From contig NZ_CP058350.1 in the NCBI RefSeq assembly GCF_005860795.2, positions 2,944,501-3,008,500 of the forward strand: a DNA stretch of 64,000 nucleotides, in the 5' to 3' direction. The position numbers and the translations under genes were made by a program. Source of the stretch: Peteryoungia desertarenae. GTDB lineage: Bacteria > Pseudomonadota > Alphaproteobacteria > Rhizobiales > Rhizobiaceae. Within the stretch, counting starts at the first letter, position 1. The number at the start of each line of letters is the position of its first letter. The notes beneath the pieces were generated by a model. The model saw only the letters and a program-made list of their open reading frames with translations. It was not told where the DNA came from and did not search any database. Positions 20,678-29,353 of this stretch are shown here, one piece after another.

Positions 20678-21516
20678 TCGACATGCCGTCTGAGACCGGA
20701 TCCGACCTCCTTTCCCTGCGGGGTGCGGCAACCCTTGCTATCGCCAGTGCAGATCTGGATGAAAAGACGCTTCTGGCTCAGACGGCCGCCACACGCTGGC
20801 ATCAGAGGAGACTTTCGCTTCGTTCTCCATTGGACCCCCCTCTGCCGGAACGGCCCGGAAGACCGGACAAACCTGTTCTGGTGGCACCCAAAGGCGTCGA
20901 AAAGCGCTCTTTGCATACGCTGCCAGGACGAATCGCGCTCCTCCACGCGCTTGCCCATATAGAGCTGAATGCGGTCGACCTCGCTCTTGATATCGTCGCT
21001 CGCTTCACTTCCGAACCCGTCCCGCAGTCCTTCTTTGATGGCTGGATGAAGGTGGCATATGAGGAAGCCAAACATTTCCGCCTCATTCGGGACCGCCTGC
21101 GCAGCCTGGGCGCTGACTATGGAGACATGCCCGCCCATGATGGGCTGTGGCAGGCGGCTCATTCAACGAGAAACGACCTGACGGCGCGACTGGCTGTCGT
21201 GCCTTTGATCCTTGAGGCACGAGGGCTTGATGTGACACCCTCCCTTCAGGAAAAGATGCGTGAGACAGGCGATCTTGAGAGCGCCGAGGTTCTCCGGATC
21301 ATCTATGAGGATGAGAAAGGCCATGTTGCCGTTGGCGCCAAATGGTTTCGTTTTCTTTGCGCCAGAGAGAAACGTGACCCGGCACTCACCTTCCAGGAAC
21401 TGGTACGCACCAACTTCCGCGGTTCGTTGAAACCACCCTTCAACGATCTTGCCCGCGCAGCGGCTGGACTAACACCGTCCTTCTATCGGACCCTCTCATC
21501 CAAGAATGCCTCCTGA
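20674..21516 (+). CDS. DUF455 ferritin-like protein
   Basis: The 280-residue product belongs to the DUF455 family, with a ferritin-like four-helix core. Metal-type motifs are visible: H-I-E-L-N, E-E-A-K-H-F and Y-E-D-E-K-G-H. The function of this family is not established. The TTG at 20674 overlaps the bcp stop (TTGA) and has GAAGGG just upstream; an ATG at 20683 is the alternative. The link with bcp suggests an oxidative-stress or iron-related role, which is inference. Confidence 0.87.
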   Translation: MIDMPSETGSDLLSLRGAATLAIASADLDEKTLLAQTAATRWHQRRLSLRSPLDPPLPERPGRPDKPVLVAPKGVEKRSLHTLPGRIALLHALAHIELNAVDLALDIVARFTSEPVPQSFFDGWMKVAYEEAKHFRLIRDRLRSLGADYGDMPAHDGLWQAAHSTRNDLTARLAVVPLILEARGLDVTPSLQEKMRETGDLESAEVLRIIYEDEKGHVAVGAKWFRFLCAREKRDPALTFQELVRTNFRGSLKPPFNDLARAAAGLTPSFYRTLSSKNAS

Positions 21517-21659
21517 AATCCACCCAGAAATGGCGAAAACAAGGTTTTGTTAACCCTAACAATGTCTAATGCACGGGCGTTGAAGGCGTCCGCGCCGATG
21601 CGACTAAGCAGTCTTGCAGGCAAGACTACCCGCGCCTAGACAGATCAGGGGGACAGGAC

Positions 21660-22940
21660 TTGGCTGGGAAAGCAGGCAACCAGGTTTTTGGCAAACGACC
21701 GACTCAGCATGTGGTGATACTCGCCAGTGGCGACAAAATCCGCCACATGACCGTTCGTCCCTGGATGTTTGCTGTTGCTGTCTGTTTTGTCGGCGTCATG
21801 TCGATCGGCTATCTCGGCGCCACCACCTACCTCGTGCTGCGCGACAACCTCATCGGCGCAACCATGGCACGCCAGGCGCGCATGCAGCACGAATATGAAG
21901 ATCGCATCGCAGCCCTGCGTGCGCAGGTCGACCGCGTCACCTCCAGACAGTTGCTGGACCAGCAGGTGGTGGAAGAGAAAGTCGAAAAACTGATGGAGCA
22001 GCAGATGGCGCTCGCTTTGCGCCACGGGAAGATTGACGCTCTCCTCGATGCCACAAATCCTGCGGCGAAGACACCGGACGAAGGCCCGGTACCACTGGTG
22101 CGACCAGATACCGCCGACCAGGAAGCAAGCGCGCCCAATGCCAGCAAGAGCGCCTTCGCTTCGCTCCTCGGCAAGCCAGCCGAGAAACCAGCACCGGAAC
22201 GATTGGCGCTTGGCTACGCCCCCATCACGGAAGGCAATGTCGCTGATCGGGCCGACCGCCTGTTCTCCCACATGACCTTGTCGCTGAAGGACATCGAGCG
22301 CGAACAGATGGAGCGCATCACGCGCCTCACCTTGGGCGCAAGTGAGACCGCCTCCGAGATTTCGTCAATCCTCAGACGAAACGGTATCCATGTTGATGAG
22401 CAGTCAGACGCGGTCGGTGGTCCATACGTCGCCCCCTCGAGCGCCCTCGACTTCAATGCATCGATGAACGAGCTGGATGCAGCACTTTTGCGCCTTGAAG
22501 CTATGCGCGATACTGCACGCAAACTGCCATTTGCCAATCCAGCGCCTGGCCAAGCGATCACAAGCCGCTTCGGCAATCGTCCCGATCCTTTTTTTGGCGG
22601 CCTTGCCATGCATGCCGGTCTTGATTTTCGTGCGCCGACGGGTACCCCGATCCTGTCGACCGGCGCCGGGACGGTGATCACTGCAGGCTATTCCGGTGGT
22701 TACGGCATACTCGTTGAAATCGACCATGGGCACGGCCTGGTGACCCGCTACGGGCATCTATCCAAGGCGAAGGTAAAGAAAGGCGATGCCATAACCACCG
22801 GTGACCTGATTGGTCTTTCCGGAAGCACGGGGCGGTCCACCGGTCCTCACCTTCACTACGAAGTCCGGCGAAATGGTGACGCAATCGATCCGCTTCAGTT
22901 TATCAATGCCGGCAAGAAGCTTGAGCGGCTGGTCCACTAG
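21660..22940 (+). CDS. M23-family peptidoglycan endopeptidase, membrane-anchored
   Basis: The 426-residue protein has a cytoplasmic N-terminus, one transmembrane helix near residues 33-57, a coiled-coil region (about 70-125), and a C-terminal LytM/peptidase M23 domain. Zinc ligands are present: H318 and D322 in H-A-G-L-D, and H397/H399 in H-L-H-Y. It probably cuts peptidoglycan crosslinks in the periplasm. The TTG start at 21660 has AGGGGGA upstream; the first good ATG (21747) would remove residues just before the membrane helix. Confidence 0.9.
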   Translation: MAGKAGNQVFGKRPTQHVVILASGDKIRHMTVRPWMFAVAVCFVGVMSIGYLGATTYLVLRDNLIGATMARQARMQHEYEDRIAALRAQVDRVTSRQLLDQQVVEEKVEKLMEQQMALALRHGKIDALLDATNPAAKTPDEGPVPLVRPDTADQEASAPNASKSAFASLLGKPAEKPAPERLALGYAPITEGNVADRADRLFSHMTLSLKDIEREQMERITRLTLGASETASEISSILRRNGIHVDEQSDAVGGPYVAPSSALDFNASMNELDAALLRLEAMRDTARKLPFANPAPGQAITSRFGNRPDPFFGGLAMHAGLDFRAPTGTPILSTGAGTVITAGYSGGYGILVEIDHGHGLVTRYGHLSKAKVKKGDAITTGDLIGLSGSTGRSTGPHLHYEVRRNGDAIDPLQFINAGKKLERLVH

Positions 22941-23043
22941 CCGCACCGGGTGGCAGTTTCCCCTCGTCATCACCATGGGTCGTGCGCACAGGCTTCTTAA
23001 CCGCGATTGTTAAGCCTTTATTGCTCCAATCTGCCCTGTTTCC

Positions 23044-23072
23044 TTGACTTTCCGGCGGTTTAACTCTATTCG
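23044..23072 (+). promoter_or_regulatory. Possible promoter of the DEAD-box helicase gene
   Basis: TTGACT at 23044 is followed after about 17 bases by a weak TATTCG, in the 206-base gap before the helicase. Only the -35 is convincing. Confidence 0.3.
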
Positions 23073-23146
23073 GCGCTTGCGTTTATGCCCGCGTTACTGG
23101 GCCTGACATTGTTGTTCGCAAGAACCGGAACGGAAACGACCTCCCT

Positions 23147-24628
23147 TTGACCACATTTGCTGACCTTGGCCTGAGCCAAAAAGTCCTGTCTGCCGTCACT
23201 GATGCCGGCTACATTCACCCAACGCCGATCCAGGCTGGCGCAATACCGCACGCGCTGCAACGCCGCGATATTCTGGGCATTGCGCAGACGGGTACGGGAA
23301 AGACAGCCTCTTTCGTTCTGCCAATGCTGACGCTCCTGGAGAAGGGCCGCGCACGAGCGCGGATGCCTCGCACGCTGATTCTTGAGCCGACACGAGAACT
23401 GGCTGCGCAGGTTGCCGAAAACTTCGAAAAATATGGCAAGAACCATAAGCTTAACGTCGCACTCCTGATCGGCGGCGTCTCGTTTGAAGAACAGGACCGC
23501 AAGCTTGAGCGTGGCGCCGACGTGCTGATTTGCACCCCTGGTCGCCTGCTTGACCATTGCGAGCGCGGCAAGCTCTTGATGACCGGCGTAGAGGTTCTGG
23601 TCATCGATGAAGCAGACCGCATGTTGGACATGGGCTTCATTCCCGACATCGAGCGCATTGCCAAGATGATTCCCTTCACGCGCCAGACTCTCTTCTTTTC
23701 CGCTACCATGCCGCCGGAAATACAGAAGCTGGCTGATCGCTTCCTGCAAAACCCCGAGCGCATCGAAGTGGCCAAGCCATCTTCAACTGCCTTGACGGTA
23801 ACGCAGCGCCTCGTCGCGTCTCACCACAAGGACTATGAGAAACGCGCCACGCTGCGCGACCTCATCCGCGCCCAGGCCGACCTCAAGAACGGCATCATCT
23901 TCTGCAATCGCAAAAGGGACGTTGCCGATCTTTTCCGCTCGCTGGAGCGACACGGGTTCTCCGTTGGCGCACTGCATGGGGACATGGACCAGCGTTCGCG
24001 CACCACGATGCTGGCAAATTTCAAGGACAACAACATCACCCTGCTCGTGGCGTCAGACGTGGCAGCGCGCGGCCTTGATATTCCGGATGTGAGCCACGTC
24101 TTCAATTTCGATGTTCCGATCCACGCGGAAGACTATGTTCACCGCATCGGTCGTACCGGACGTGCCGGTCGTTCTGGCGCAGCTTTTACACTCGTCACTC
24201 GAAATGACACAAAGTTTCTGGATGCGATCGAAAAGCTGACGAGCCAGAAAATCGAATGGCTGAACGGCGATTTGTCGGCGCTCCCTGCCCCAGCGGAAAG
24301 TCACGATGAAAACCGTGGAAAACGCGGACGTGACAAAGGCAAGGAGCGGCGCGGCAGTCACAAATCAGATACGCGCAGCGCATACACTCCAAAGACAGAG
24401 GAAATCGCAATCGTGGAACCGGCAAAGGTGGAAGTCGTGGCGCCTGAACGCAAGACGGACAAACGTCCGCATCAGTCCAACCGGAACAACCGCCCGAACC
24501 CGGCCAATGACGATCACCGGGAGCGCCGCCGCAACCACCATCGTGATCATGACGATGGCCCAACACCTGTTGGCTTCGGCGATGACATCCCTGCATTCAT
24601 GCTGATCGTTGCCAACGCCAAGGGCTGA
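23147..24628 (+). CDS. DEAD-box ATP-dependent RNA helicase (RhlE-like)
   Basis: The 493-residue protein has all core helicase motifs: Q motif (H-P-T-P-I-Q), motif I A-Q-T-G-T-G-K-T at residues 46-53, P-T-R-E-L, D-E-A-D, S-A-T and H-R-I-G-R-T-G-R. The tail from about residue 380 is basic and low-complexity, rich in R, H, N and D, typical of RhlE-type RNA-binding extensions. It unwinds structured RNA, for ribosome assembly or mRNA decay. A TTG at 23147 is the start that gives the family N-terminus (M-T-T-F-A-D-L). Confidence 0.94.
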   Translation: MTTFADLGLSQKVLSAVTDAGYIHPTPIQAGAIPHALQRRDILGIAQTGTGKTASFVLPMLTLLEKGRARARMPRTLILEPTRELAAQVAENFEKYGKNHKLNVALLIGGVSFEEQDRKLERGADVLICTPGRLLDHCERGKLLMTGVEVLVIDEADRMLDMGFIPDIERIAKMIPFTRQTLFFSATMPPEIQKLADRFLQNPERIEVAKPSSTALTVTQRLVASHHKDYEKRATLRDLIRAQADLKNGIIFCNRKRDVADLFRSLERHGFSVGALHGDMDQRSRTTMLANFKDNNITLLVASDVAARGLDIPDVSHVFNFDVPIHAEDYVHRIGRTGRAGRSGAAFTLVTRNDTKFLDAIEKLTSQKIEWLNGDLSALPAPAESHDENRGKRGRDKGKERRGSHKSDTRSAYTPKTEEIAIVEPAKVEVVAPERKTDKRPHQSNRNNRPNPANDDHRERRRNHHRDHDDGPTPVGFGDDIPAFMLIVANAKG

Positions 24629-24634
24629 TCAGCC

Positions 24635-25063
24635 TTGACGCGTCCAGGTATCGATTGTCCAGGCCTTGGCGTCGGTCTTGCCATCCTTCGGGATGGCAAA
24701 TTGCTTTTGTGCAAGCGTATGAAGGCTCCGGAAGCAGGATACTGGAACATTGTCGGCGGCAAGGTCGATCACATGGAACCGGCGCAGGCAGCGGCACGCC
24801 GCGAAGCGGAAGAAGAGACAGGCTTGTCGATCGGCGCTGTTCATTATGTCGGCATGACCGAACAGTTGATCGAGGCCGACGGCCAGCACTGGGTCTCCCT
24901 TCTCTATGTGAGCGACGATACCGAGGGTGAAGCAAAACTGACCGAGCCGGACAAGCTTTCGCACATAGGCTGGTTTGCGCTTGATGCTCTTCCCCAGCCG
25001 CTATCCGTCTTCACCGAGGCAATTCTGCCGCTCCTACCCGGTGCGGTTGTACGCGGCGCGTGA
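24635..25063 (+). CDS. Nudix hydrolase
   Basis: The 142-residue product has an exact Nudix box (G-x5-E-x7-R-E-A-E-E-E-T-G-L, residues about 42-64). These enzymes hydrolyse nucleoside diphosphates linked to another group; the substrate cannot be read from sequence, but the size fits MutT/house-cleaning types. The TTG at 24635 lies 6 bases after the helicase stop, with AAGGG just inside that gene, so the two are probably coupled. Confidence 0.9.
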   Translation: MTRPGIDCPGLGVGLAILRDGKLLLCKRMKAPEAGYWNIVGGKVDHMEPAQAAARREAEEETGLSIGAVHYVGMTEQLIEADGQHWVSLLYVSDDTEGEAKLTEPDKLSHIGWFALDALPQPLSVFTEAILPLLPGAVVRGA

Positions 25064-25093
25064 AGATAGAGAGCCTTTCCAGATATCGAGAGT

Positions 25094-25115
25094 GAGCCTG
25101 ATTGCCTCAGGTTTT
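25094..25115 (+). terminator. Possible terminator after the Nudix gene
   Basis: CCTGA pairs with TCAGG (extendable by weaker pairs) around a 5-nt loop and is followed by TTTT, between the convergent Nudix and TfoX genes. Confidence 0.4.
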
Positions 25116-25430
25116 CGCGGCTCTCATCGAAGCCTCGAACGCAAGCCGCGCCCATCTTGCGGAATCCTCTGGATCGTCCGCCGCATAATCGGGCACGCTC
25201 CAATAGGGCATGGAAATCGGCTTGCCTTTCTTTCCGGCATAGGCCCAGCGTTGAGCTCCAGCCGCCTCAAAGAGCGGCGCAGTCTCCGCATCGGCTTTCA
25301 ACAGGATCTCGCCGTCCACCTCGACAGCAATGATAAGTCCTTGATGGTAGACGCCGTGTCCGCCAAACATCCTCCGGACAGAGACCGACCCTAGCTCTGC
25401 AAACAGATCTTCGATCTCCGCTTTATCCAT
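25107..25430 (-). CDS. TfoX N-terminal domain protein
   Basis: A 107-residue TfoX/Sxy N-terminal domain, recognisable by V-R-R-M-F-G-G-H-G-V-Y near residues 18-28 and the K-G-K-P-I-S-M-P-Y-W segment. In gammaproteobacteria Sxy is a competence coactivator, but short alphaproteobacterial forms lack the C-terminal domain and have no known role. It is the last gene of the molybdenum-hydroxylase maturation operon, starting 2 bases after the preceding stop. Confidence 0.88.
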   Translation of the reverse strand: MDKAEIEDLFAELGSVSVRRMFGGHGVYHQGLIIAVEVDGEILLKADAETAPLFEAAGAQRWAYAGKKGKPISMPYWSVPDYAADDPEDSARWARLAFEASMRAAKT

Positions 25431-25432
25431 GG

Positions 25433-27064
25433 CTAGTCCTTGAGTACACCGCCGGCTGCAATGACAGCCTCGGGTGTATCGACATCAAGCCGTGCCGCTG
25501 CGCCGATTTCGATATCGACCACGGGCAGACCGGAGCTTTCGATGATTGGCCGTGCACCAATATCGCCTTCGATCATGCGCAGCGCTTCGAAGGTCGAACG
25601 CGGCAGAATCACAGGATTACCGCGCTGCCCATCGGCAACCGCCCGGATGACCGCCCGCCCCTGATGAAGCTTGAAGGCTTCGGCCAGCTTTTTGATATCC
25701 TCTGCAAGTACGTTCGGCATATCAGCCAGAAGCACCATCATTGCCCCGCACCCCTCATCCAGCGAAGCAAGCCCGCTCTTCAGCGAACTTGCCATTCCAC
25801 TGGGATAATCGGGATTGTTGACAAGCCGCACAGACAGTCCATCGAGTGCAGCACCGACATCCTTGCTGCGATGGCCTGTCACGACGATGACCGGACCGAG
25901 GTCTGCTTCGCTCGCCTGCCTTACGACCCGTCGCACGAGGGGCTCACCGTCAAATTCGGCAAGCAGCTTGTGGCGATCTTCGATACCCATCCGACTGGCA
26001 CGCCCCGCTGCGAGCACGACCAGAGCGATCTGCTCCTTGCGCATTGCACCGGTTGCAACAGCACGCGGCAGCGGACGGCTCGGAATTTCCATCAGCAAGC
26101 CACCGACACCCAAACCGCTCAGATCATGCGCCGTCGGAGTTTCCCCCGCCAGAAGTCGGCGCAAGACCCAGTCAAAGCCATTCTCCTTCGGTGAACGCGC
26201 ACAGCCAGGCGCACCAATGACGGCCACATCGTCAATATGCCCAAGCACCAGGAGATTTCCAGGATCGACCGGCAGGCCGACCTGATCCACAACGCCACCG
26301 GCCAATCGAATAGCCTCGGGGATCACGTCATTCGGATCACAGACTGCCGATGCGCCAAAGACCAGCAACAGCCTTGGTCGATTGCCTTGCGCGACAAGAG
26401 CTGACTGAAGGGCCTCGGCCACGGCTTCGGCTCTGTGCGCAACTCGCTGCTCGGACGCCAGAACACTGCCTGACGCGGCCAGACGCCGCCCGGTGATCTG
26501 CACGGTCTTGTCCATCACGGAGGGCTTGAGCGACGGCAACATGGTTGCCACCAGATGTACATCATGCGCCGAATAGGGCAGCAATTCAAAAGCGATGGCG
26601 CTCTCCAGCACGATCCGCGCCTCGTCGACACTTCTTTCCGACACACCAAGCGGAATGATCTTGATCGTGGCGATCAGATCGCCTTCACGAACATCGCTAT
26701 AGTCGGCAAGGCAGGCGAGCGTAATTGCCGGATCGACCCGGTTGAACGCATCGACCAGCACACGGTGTGCCCGGAACAGACCATTGGTCGTGGCGTAGAA
26801 ATTCACTCGTCCCGTTGTCGCTGGCGTTCGCCGCATTCCGGACATGGTAATCGCCTCGGCCAGCCGATGCGCGGCATCGTCCTCACCGAGATCATCTCCA
26901 TCAAGACGGCAGCCGATCACGTCCGACACACCATGATGGGCAAGGAGCTCAATGTCAGACGGCCCCAGCACCTTGCCCTTGCCGACCCGCGTTTCTCCGG
27001 CCTGGATTGAGTGAGCAAGTATGACCCCACAAGCATCCGTAAGAGCAAAAGACCCGAATTTCAT
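25433..27064 (-). CDS. Molybdopterin-binding / MobA-like nucleotidyltransferase fusion
   Basis: The 543-residue protein joins an N-terminal molybdopterin-binding (MoCF/MoeA-like) region with a C-terminal MobA-like NTP-transferase. The second domain starts near residue 346 with the nucleotide-binding L-A-A-G-R-A-S-R-M-G and K-L-L-A-E-F-D-G motifs. This domain order is that of MocA-like proteins thought to attach CMP to molybdopterin for xanthine-dehydrogenase-type enzymes. It overlaps the XdhC gene upstream by ATGA, supporting a role in cofactor delivery. Confidence 0.88.
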   Translation of the reverse strand: MKFGSFALTDACGVILAHSIQAGETRVGKGKVLGPSDIELLAHHGVSDVIGCRLDGDDLGEDDAAHRLAEAITMSGMRRTPATTGRVNFYATTNGLFRAHRVLVDAFNRVDPAITLACLADYSDVREGDLIATIKIIPLGVSERSVDEARIVLESAIAFELLPYSAHDVHLVATMLPSLKPSVMDKTVQITGRRLAASGSVLASEQRVAHRAEAVAEALQSALVAQGNRPRLLLVFGASAVCDPNDVIPEAIRLAGGVVDQVGLPVDPGNLLVLGHIDDVAVIGAPGCARSPKENGFDWVLRRLLAGETPTAHDLSGLGVGGLLMEIPSRPLPRAVATGAMRKEQIALVVLAAGRASRMGIEDRHKLLAEFDGEPLVRRVVRQASEADLGPVIVVTGHRSKDVGAALDGLSVRLVNNPDYPSGMASSLKSGLASLDEGCGAMMVLLADMPNVLAEDIKKLAEAFKLHQGRAVIRAVADGQRGNPVILPRSTFEALRMIEGDIGARPIIESSGLPVVDIEIGAAARLDVDTPEAVIAAGGVLKD

Positions 27065-27765
27065 CTCGACGCCCCTGACCGATCGAGGGCGCGCTTGCGG
27101 TAGGCCAGAATGATATCGGCAAGGACGGCGACCGCGATCTCCGCCGGCGTGGCAGCTCCGATCTCAAGCCCGATGGGCGCTGAGATCCGGGCGATATCTA
27201 CCTCGCCAAATCCCGCTTCCGTCAGGCGCTGCACCCGTTTCGCATGGGTCTTGCGGCTGCCGAGCGCGCCCACATAGAAGCAGCCGGCCTTGAGCGCCGC
27301 TTCAACCCCTGGATCATCGATCTTCGGGTCATGCGTAACCGCGACGAGCGCAGTGTAGCGGTCAAGAGGCTTGAGCGGCAAAACATCCTGTGGCCAGTCT
27401 GCGATCAAGTTGACCCCACCGAAGCGCTCTGCCGTCGCAAAGGCACTGCGCGGATCGATGATCGTCACGTCGAAATCCGTCATCTGCGCCATGGGATAGA
27501 GCGCCTGGCTGATATGCACGGCGCCGATGATGACAATGCGCGGTGGTGGGAGATGGACATTGAGGAAAAAGGACCGGCCGTCGCAGTCGACCAGTCCGGA
27601 CTTTCCGGACAGGAAGCGCGACGACACCTCTTCGCCGAGAGCGCCGGCAACCTCGTCACCTTCCAGCACCACCCGATCGCGCCCCTCCGCAAGATCAGTA
27701 ACAAGGATTGCTGCCTGCCTCGATGAACGCGCCTTGTTGAGCTTCTTCAGGCTGTGGGGATCCAT
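27061..27765 (-). CDS. XdhC-family protein, Rossmann domain part
   Basis: A 234-residue protein corresponding to the C-terminal, Rossmann-fold part of XdhC/CoxI. The nucleotide-binding strand reads R-I-V-I-I-G-A-V-H, and the family Y-V-G-A-L-G-S-R-K-T-H and P-I-G-L-E-I-G-A-A-T-P-A-E motifs are intact. XdhC binds molybdenum cofactor and protects it before insertion into the hydroxylase. The start ATG at 27765 overlaps the previous gene's TGA, with AAGG upstream. Confidence 0.92.
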   Translation of the reverse strand: MDPHSLKKLNKARSSRQAAILVTDLAEGRDRVVLEGDEVAGALGEEVSSRFLSGKSGLVDCDGRSFFLNVHLPPPRIVIIGAVHISQALYPMAQMTDFDVTIIDPRSAFATAERFGGVNLIADWPQDVLPLKPLDRYTALVAVTHDPKIDDPGVEAALKAGCFYVGALGSRKTHAKRVQRLTEAGFGEVDIARISAPIGLEIGAATPAEIAVAVLADIILAYRKRALDRSGASR

Positions 27766-28094
27766 CAACCAAGCCTTTCCACATAGACACGGATCTTCCC
27801 GCCACAGGACAGGCCCACCCTCCAGGCTGTCTCGTCTGCCACGCCGAATTCAAGCATGCGTGGTTCCCCTTCGGCGATGACCTCGATGGCCTCGGTGATG
27901 ACGGCCCCCTCCACGCAGCCTCCCGACACCGAACCTTCGAAATTTCCGTCGGCGTCAATCACAAGATGGCTGCCGACCGGTCTCGGCGCGGATCCCCAGG
28001 TCTCCATGACCGTGGCAATCGCCACGTCCCGCCCCTCTGACATCCAGCTTTCCGCAACCAACAGCGGATCGCGCATATCAATCGAAGTCATCAT
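27765..28094 (-). CDS. XdhC/CoxI N-terminal domain protein
   Basis: The 109-residue product is just the N-terminal XdhC_CoxI domain, with A-T-V-M-E-T-W-G-S-A-P-R-P-V-G and the G-S-V-S-G-G-C-V-E-G motif whose cysteine is conserved. Here the two halves of XdhC are encoded by adjacent overlapping genes, not one. The start overlaps the coxE-like stop. The ATG at 28091 is an equally good start. Confidence 0.9.
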   Translation of the reverse strand: MMTSIDMRDPLLVAESWMSEGRDVAIATVMETWGSAPRPVGSHLVIDADGNFEGSVSGGCVEGAVITEAIEVIAEGEPRMLEFGVADETAWRVGLSCGGKIRVYVERLG

Positions 28095-29350
28095 GATGCC
28101 CTTTCATCCAGCAGGAAACGGCGCGGGTCAGACGCACGACTGACCGGGGCAGACAATGCCGCCACAAGATCACCGAGAGCCTGCAGATTGTGGACGCTGC
28201 GAAGTTCGTCGACGTGTGGAAGCATGGCCCGCACCCCTCGGGCCCGCGGCTCGAAACCTTCGAAGCGCAAAAGCGGATTGAGCCAGATCAGCCGACGGCA
28301 GGAGCGATGCAGGCGGTCAGTCTCCGTCTCGAGCAAATCGATATCCTCGCGCTCCAGCCCATCGGTGATCAACAGCACGACGGCGCCCTGCCCCAATACC
28401 CGCCGCCCCCATTGGCGATTGAAGACCCTCAGCGTCTCACCGATGCGGGTACCGCCCGACCAGTCTGCAACGGCCTCTGTACATCGTGCAATCGCCTCAT
28501 CGGGATCGCGGTGGCGCAATTGCCGGGTGACATTGGTGAGCCGCGTCCCGAAAAGAAAGACATGCACCCGACGTCGCCGCTCGCTCAGCACATGGAGGAA
28601 ATGGAGGAAAATGCGGCTGTACTGGCTCATCGAACCGGAGATGTCTGCGAGCACGACAAGCGGCGGCGCCTGAACCCGAACCTCGCGAACGCGGGGTAAC
28701 ATCAAATCGCCCCCGGTGCGCAGTGAATGGCGCATGCTGGCTCGCGGATCAATCCGGCGCCCCCGGGGCGTTGGCTGATAGCGCCGCGTCTTCACAGTAT
28801 CCACAGGCAGACGGAGCCGCTCGATTTCACGGCGAGCGACAGAAAGCTCCCTTGCACTCATCTGACCGAAATCCATGCGCCTGAAGACTTCGCCTGGAGA
28901 CATGGTCAACCGGGCATCGACCTCGACTTCCGTCTCGCGCTCTTCTCGCTCCGGTCGCTGATTCTGGCCCATGAGTGCATCGCTGACGCGCGATTGGCCC
29001 GCCTTGGGCTTCTGCGTCTCTGACCGATCCGGCGAGCGCGGCGACATGAGCTGGATCATCTTGCCGACCAGGTCACGCGACTGCCAGAAGACCTCGAAGG
29101 CTTCATCGAAGACGGGTTGATCCTCATGCCGCTTGACGAAAATGGCACCAAGCGCTGCATGAAACTCGACACGGGAGCCAATGCCGAGCGCATCTACTGC
29201 CTCGATCGCATCGACAACGGCGCCGGGCCCGGGTTTTAGACCGGCCTTTCTCAGAACCCTTGCGAAATAGAGGATATTGTCTGCAAAACGCCCGTCGCCG
29301 GCAGCGATCGGCGGCACAACAATTCCGTCATTTCCGCCTGCCAGCTGCAT
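28091..29350 (-). CDS. CoxE-like VWA domain protein
   Basis: A 419-residue CoxE-type protein with a von Willebrand factor A domain in its C-terminal half. The metal-binding MIDAS motif D-I-S-G-S is at residues 236-240. Together with a CoxD-type AAA ATPase, CoxE matures the Mo-Cu or Mo cofactor site of CO-dehydrogenase/hydroxylase enzymes. It begins 3 bases after the CoxD-like gene. Arginine-rich linker sequence separates the two halves. Confidence 0.9.
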   Translation of the reverse strand: MQLAGGNDGIVVPPIAAGDGRFADNILYFARVLRKAGLKPGPGAVVDAIEAVDALGIGSRVEFHAALGAIFVKRHEDQPVFDEAFEVFWQSRDLVGKMIQLMSPRSPDRSETQKPKAGQSRVSDALMGQNQRPEREERETEVEVDARLTMSPGEVFRRMDFGQMSARELSVARREIERLRLPVDTVKTRRYQPTPRGRRIDPRASMRHSLRTGGDLMLPRVREVRVQAPPLVVLADISGSMSQYSRIFLHFLHVLSERRRRVHVFLFGTRLTNVTRQLRHRDPDEAIARCTEAVADWSGGTRIGETLRVFNRQWGRRVLGQGAVVLLITDGLEREDIDLLETETDRLHRSCRRLIWLNPLLRFEGFEPRARGVRAMLPHVDELRSVHNLQALGDLVAALSAPVSRASDPRRFLLDERAS

Positions 29351-29353
29351 GGC

